DNA from: an uncultured Clostridia bacterium | GTDB lineage: Bacteria; Bacillota; Clostridia; Oscillospirales; CAG-272 | Assembly: GCA_905235755.1 (NCBI GenBank) | Contig: CAJONA010000107.1 | Span: 1 to 7,014 of the forward strand | Length of the DNA stretch: 7,014 nt | Reading direction: 5' to 3' | Shown: one piece after another, positions 6,475 through 7,014 of the stretch | Layout: every line of letters begins with the position of its first letter | Position numbering within the stretch: position 1 is the stretch's first letter | Notes under the pieces: generated by a model | Told to the model about the DNA's origin: nothing | Database searches by the model: none | Seen by the model: only the letters and a program-made list of their open reading frames with translations | Translations under genes and position numbers: made by a program

Positions 6475-6500
6475 ATAAAATCCACTTTTTAATTTTCTAC

Positions 6501-6529
6501 AGTATATATCATTTAGAAACTTTTGTCAA
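6501..6529 (-). promoter_or_regulatory. Sigma-A-type promoter of the membrane-protein gene
   Basis: Minus strand: -35 TTGACA (6529-6524), 17 bases, -10 TATACT (6506-6501). The start would be near 6494, giving a leader of about 20 bases to ATG 6474. Near-consensus and well placed. Confidence 0.85.
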
Positions 6530-6612
6530 TAAAATAAGCGCGCTTTGCGTTGAAAAAATTCTTTCCGACAGGTAAGATAAATTATATTTACCTTGTTCGA
6601 ATCCCAATACAG

Positions 6613-6650
6613 AAAAACAAAAAAACGCCGTGCTGGCGTTTTTTGTTTTT
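6613..6650. terminator. Repeat copy 1: bidirectional terminator hairpin
   Basis: AAAAAACGCC (6620-6629), loop GTGCT, GGCGTTTTTT (6635-6644), extended by C-G and five A-T pairs past one bulged A. T-rich after the stem on both strands. It would stop minus-strand transcripts of the array before the membrane-protein promoter. Confidence 0.75.
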
Positions 6651-6733
6651 GGCTGCGGAATAGGGATTTTTCCGTCGCTGTCGCTCCTATCGCGCGTGCG
6701 CTGCACGCTTGCCCACGTCGGCGAAAACAGCAT
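6651..6733. repeat. 83-base identical block, copy 1
   Basis: Identical over all 83 bases to 6932-7014. Contains CGGAA/TTCCG (6656-6674), GCGTGC/GCACGC with a 3-base loop (6694-6708) and the left arm of the next hairpin. On the minus strand it ends ATTCCGCAGCCA, which looks like a tRNA acceptor end. Confidence 0.97.
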
Positions 6734-6753
6734 ATTATGCTGTTTTCTTCGCC
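6720..6753. repeat. Inverted repeat with AACAGCAT core
   Basis: GAAAACAGCATA (6723-6734) and TATGCTGTTTTC (6736-6747) are perfect complements around one T; GGCGAA/TTCGCC (6720-6725, 6748-6753) flank it. The block identical between copies ends inside its left arm. Confidence 0.85.
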
Positions 6754-6767
6754 CTCCACCGTCGCAT

Positions 6768-6807
6768 AGCATTTTCACGCGCGGCGAGTGCCGCTTCTGA
6801 AAACGCT
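6768..6807. repeat. Compound hairpin within repeat copy 1
   Basis: Inner GCGGC/GCCGC (6781-6794, loop GAGT), a symmetric 3x3 internal loop, then TTTTCA/TGAAAA (6772-6777, 6798-6803) and AGC/GCT (6768-6770, 6805-6807) across one mismatch. Fourteen pairs in all, read by eye. Confidence 0.7.
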
Positions 6808-6828
6808 TGCTTTGGGCGGTTTCGCTTC

Positions 6829-6859
6829 GTTAAAAACAGCATACCATGCTGTTTTTAAC
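6829..6859. repeat. Perfect 14-base inverted repeat with AACAGCAT core
   Basis: GTTAAAAACAGCAT (6829-6842), loop ACC, and its exact complement (6846-6859). It shares the AAAACAGCAT core with 6724-6733 and 7005-7014. Confidence 0.9.
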
Positions 6860-6891
6860 TTGCTACCCTCCTTGTTCGAATCCCAATACAG

Positions 6892-6931
6892 AAAAAAACA
6901 ACGGACGCAAAAGGCGTCCGTTCTTTTTTTT
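6892..6931. terminator. Repeat copy 2: bidirectional terminator hairpin
   Basis: AACGGACGC (6900-6908), loop AAAAG, GCGTCCGTT (6914-6922); beyond one C-C mismatch the flanking A and T runs also pair (6892-6898 with 6924-6930). Same position and shape as the copy 1 hairpin but unrelated GC core. Confidence 0.8.
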
Positions 6932-7014
6932 GGCTGCGGAATAGGGATTTTTCCGTCGCTGTCGCTCCTATCGCGCGTGCGCTGCACGCTTGCCCACGTC
7001 GGCGAAAACAGCAT
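6932..7014. repeat. 83-base identical block, copy 2 (reaches window edge)
   Basis: Exact copy of 6651-6733. The window ends in the left arm of another AACAGCAT hairpin, so the array or element continues to the right. Confidence 0.97.

Larger units (their letters stand above)
6591..7014. repeat. Tandem ~280-base structured repeat (copy 1 complete, copy 2 cut by window edge)
   Basis: Copy 1 runs 6591-6869 and copy 2 starts at 6870. Two blocks are identical between copies: 26 bases beginning CCTTGTTCGAATCCC (6591-6616 and 6870-6895) and 83 bases (6651-6733 and 6932-7014). Between them sits a terminator-type hairpin differing in sequence. The rest of copy 1 (6734-6869) is again hairpin-rich. The two short minus-strand frames here (6509-6778 and 6775-7014) are not credible genes: the interval between the identical blocks is 34 bases in copy 1 and 36 in copy 2, so the reading frame is not kept. 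Confidence 0.93.

Noticed and set aside
6591..6616. tRNA gene suggested by GTTCGAATCCC
   Set aside because: The bases before the T-loop (CCTTG) do not pair with those after it (CCCAA), and no D-arm or anticodon arm is found upstream on either strand.
6509..7014. Two overlapping minus-strand frames sharing a repeated peptide (KIPIPQPK and related)
   Set aside because: They lie in the tandem repeat; the distance between identical blocks differs by 2 bases between copies, so the peptide changes frame after the shared part. They also run through terminator hairpins and, for the left one, over the promoter of the membrane-protein gene.
6591..7014. CRISPR array
   Set aside because: The unit is about 280 bases with long identical blocks, not short repeats with unique spacers of constant size; no cas gene is present.

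Overview
The window looks like a chromosomal segment of a Gram-positive anaerobe, most likely an uncultured member of the class Clostridia. Three things point there: a cdaA-ybbR-FAD oxidoreductase cluster typical of Firmicutes, a complete T-box riboswitch with its own attenuator, and a lipoprotein-type solute receptor. No ribosomal or other phylogenetic marker is present, so the genus cannot be named.

Left part (1-2366, all minus strand): an operon reading right to left. It has a likely promoter near 2338-2366, then cdaA (diadenylate cyclase that makes c-di-AMP), a very short one-domain YbbR/CdaR-type membrane protein, and a large FAD-dependent oxidoreductase of the COG2509 type that runs off the left edge. 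Gaps are 1 and 3 bases. A second start codon with a properly spaced Shine-Dalgarno shortens cdaA to 273 codons.

Middle (2367-5802, plus strand): an AT-rich intergenic stretch with an orphan terminator-like hairpin, then a strong promoter (TTGACA, 17 bases, TACGAT) and a T-box leader. Its specifier triplet reads UGG, and its tRNA-end-binding bulge reads UGGC, matching a G discriminator as in bacterial tRNA-Trp. The leader controls a three-gene ABC importer: lipoprotein receptor (trpX), permease (trpY) and ATPase (trpZ). Uncharged tRNA-Trp should stabilise the antiterminator and switch on tryptophan import. The three proteins together (919 residues) contain a single tryptophan. A perfect bidirectional terminator closes the operon.

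Right part (5800-7014): a convergent minus-strand gene for a six-helix membrane protein with its own consensus promoter. Its Thr and His placement recalls the AIG1/ADTRP membrane hydrolase fold. Beyond it lies a non-coding tandem repeat of about 280 bases (one full and one truncated copy). The repeat is built almost entirely of hairpins, including a terminator hairpin whose sequence differs between copies while its shape is kept. This array is the least explained part of the window.
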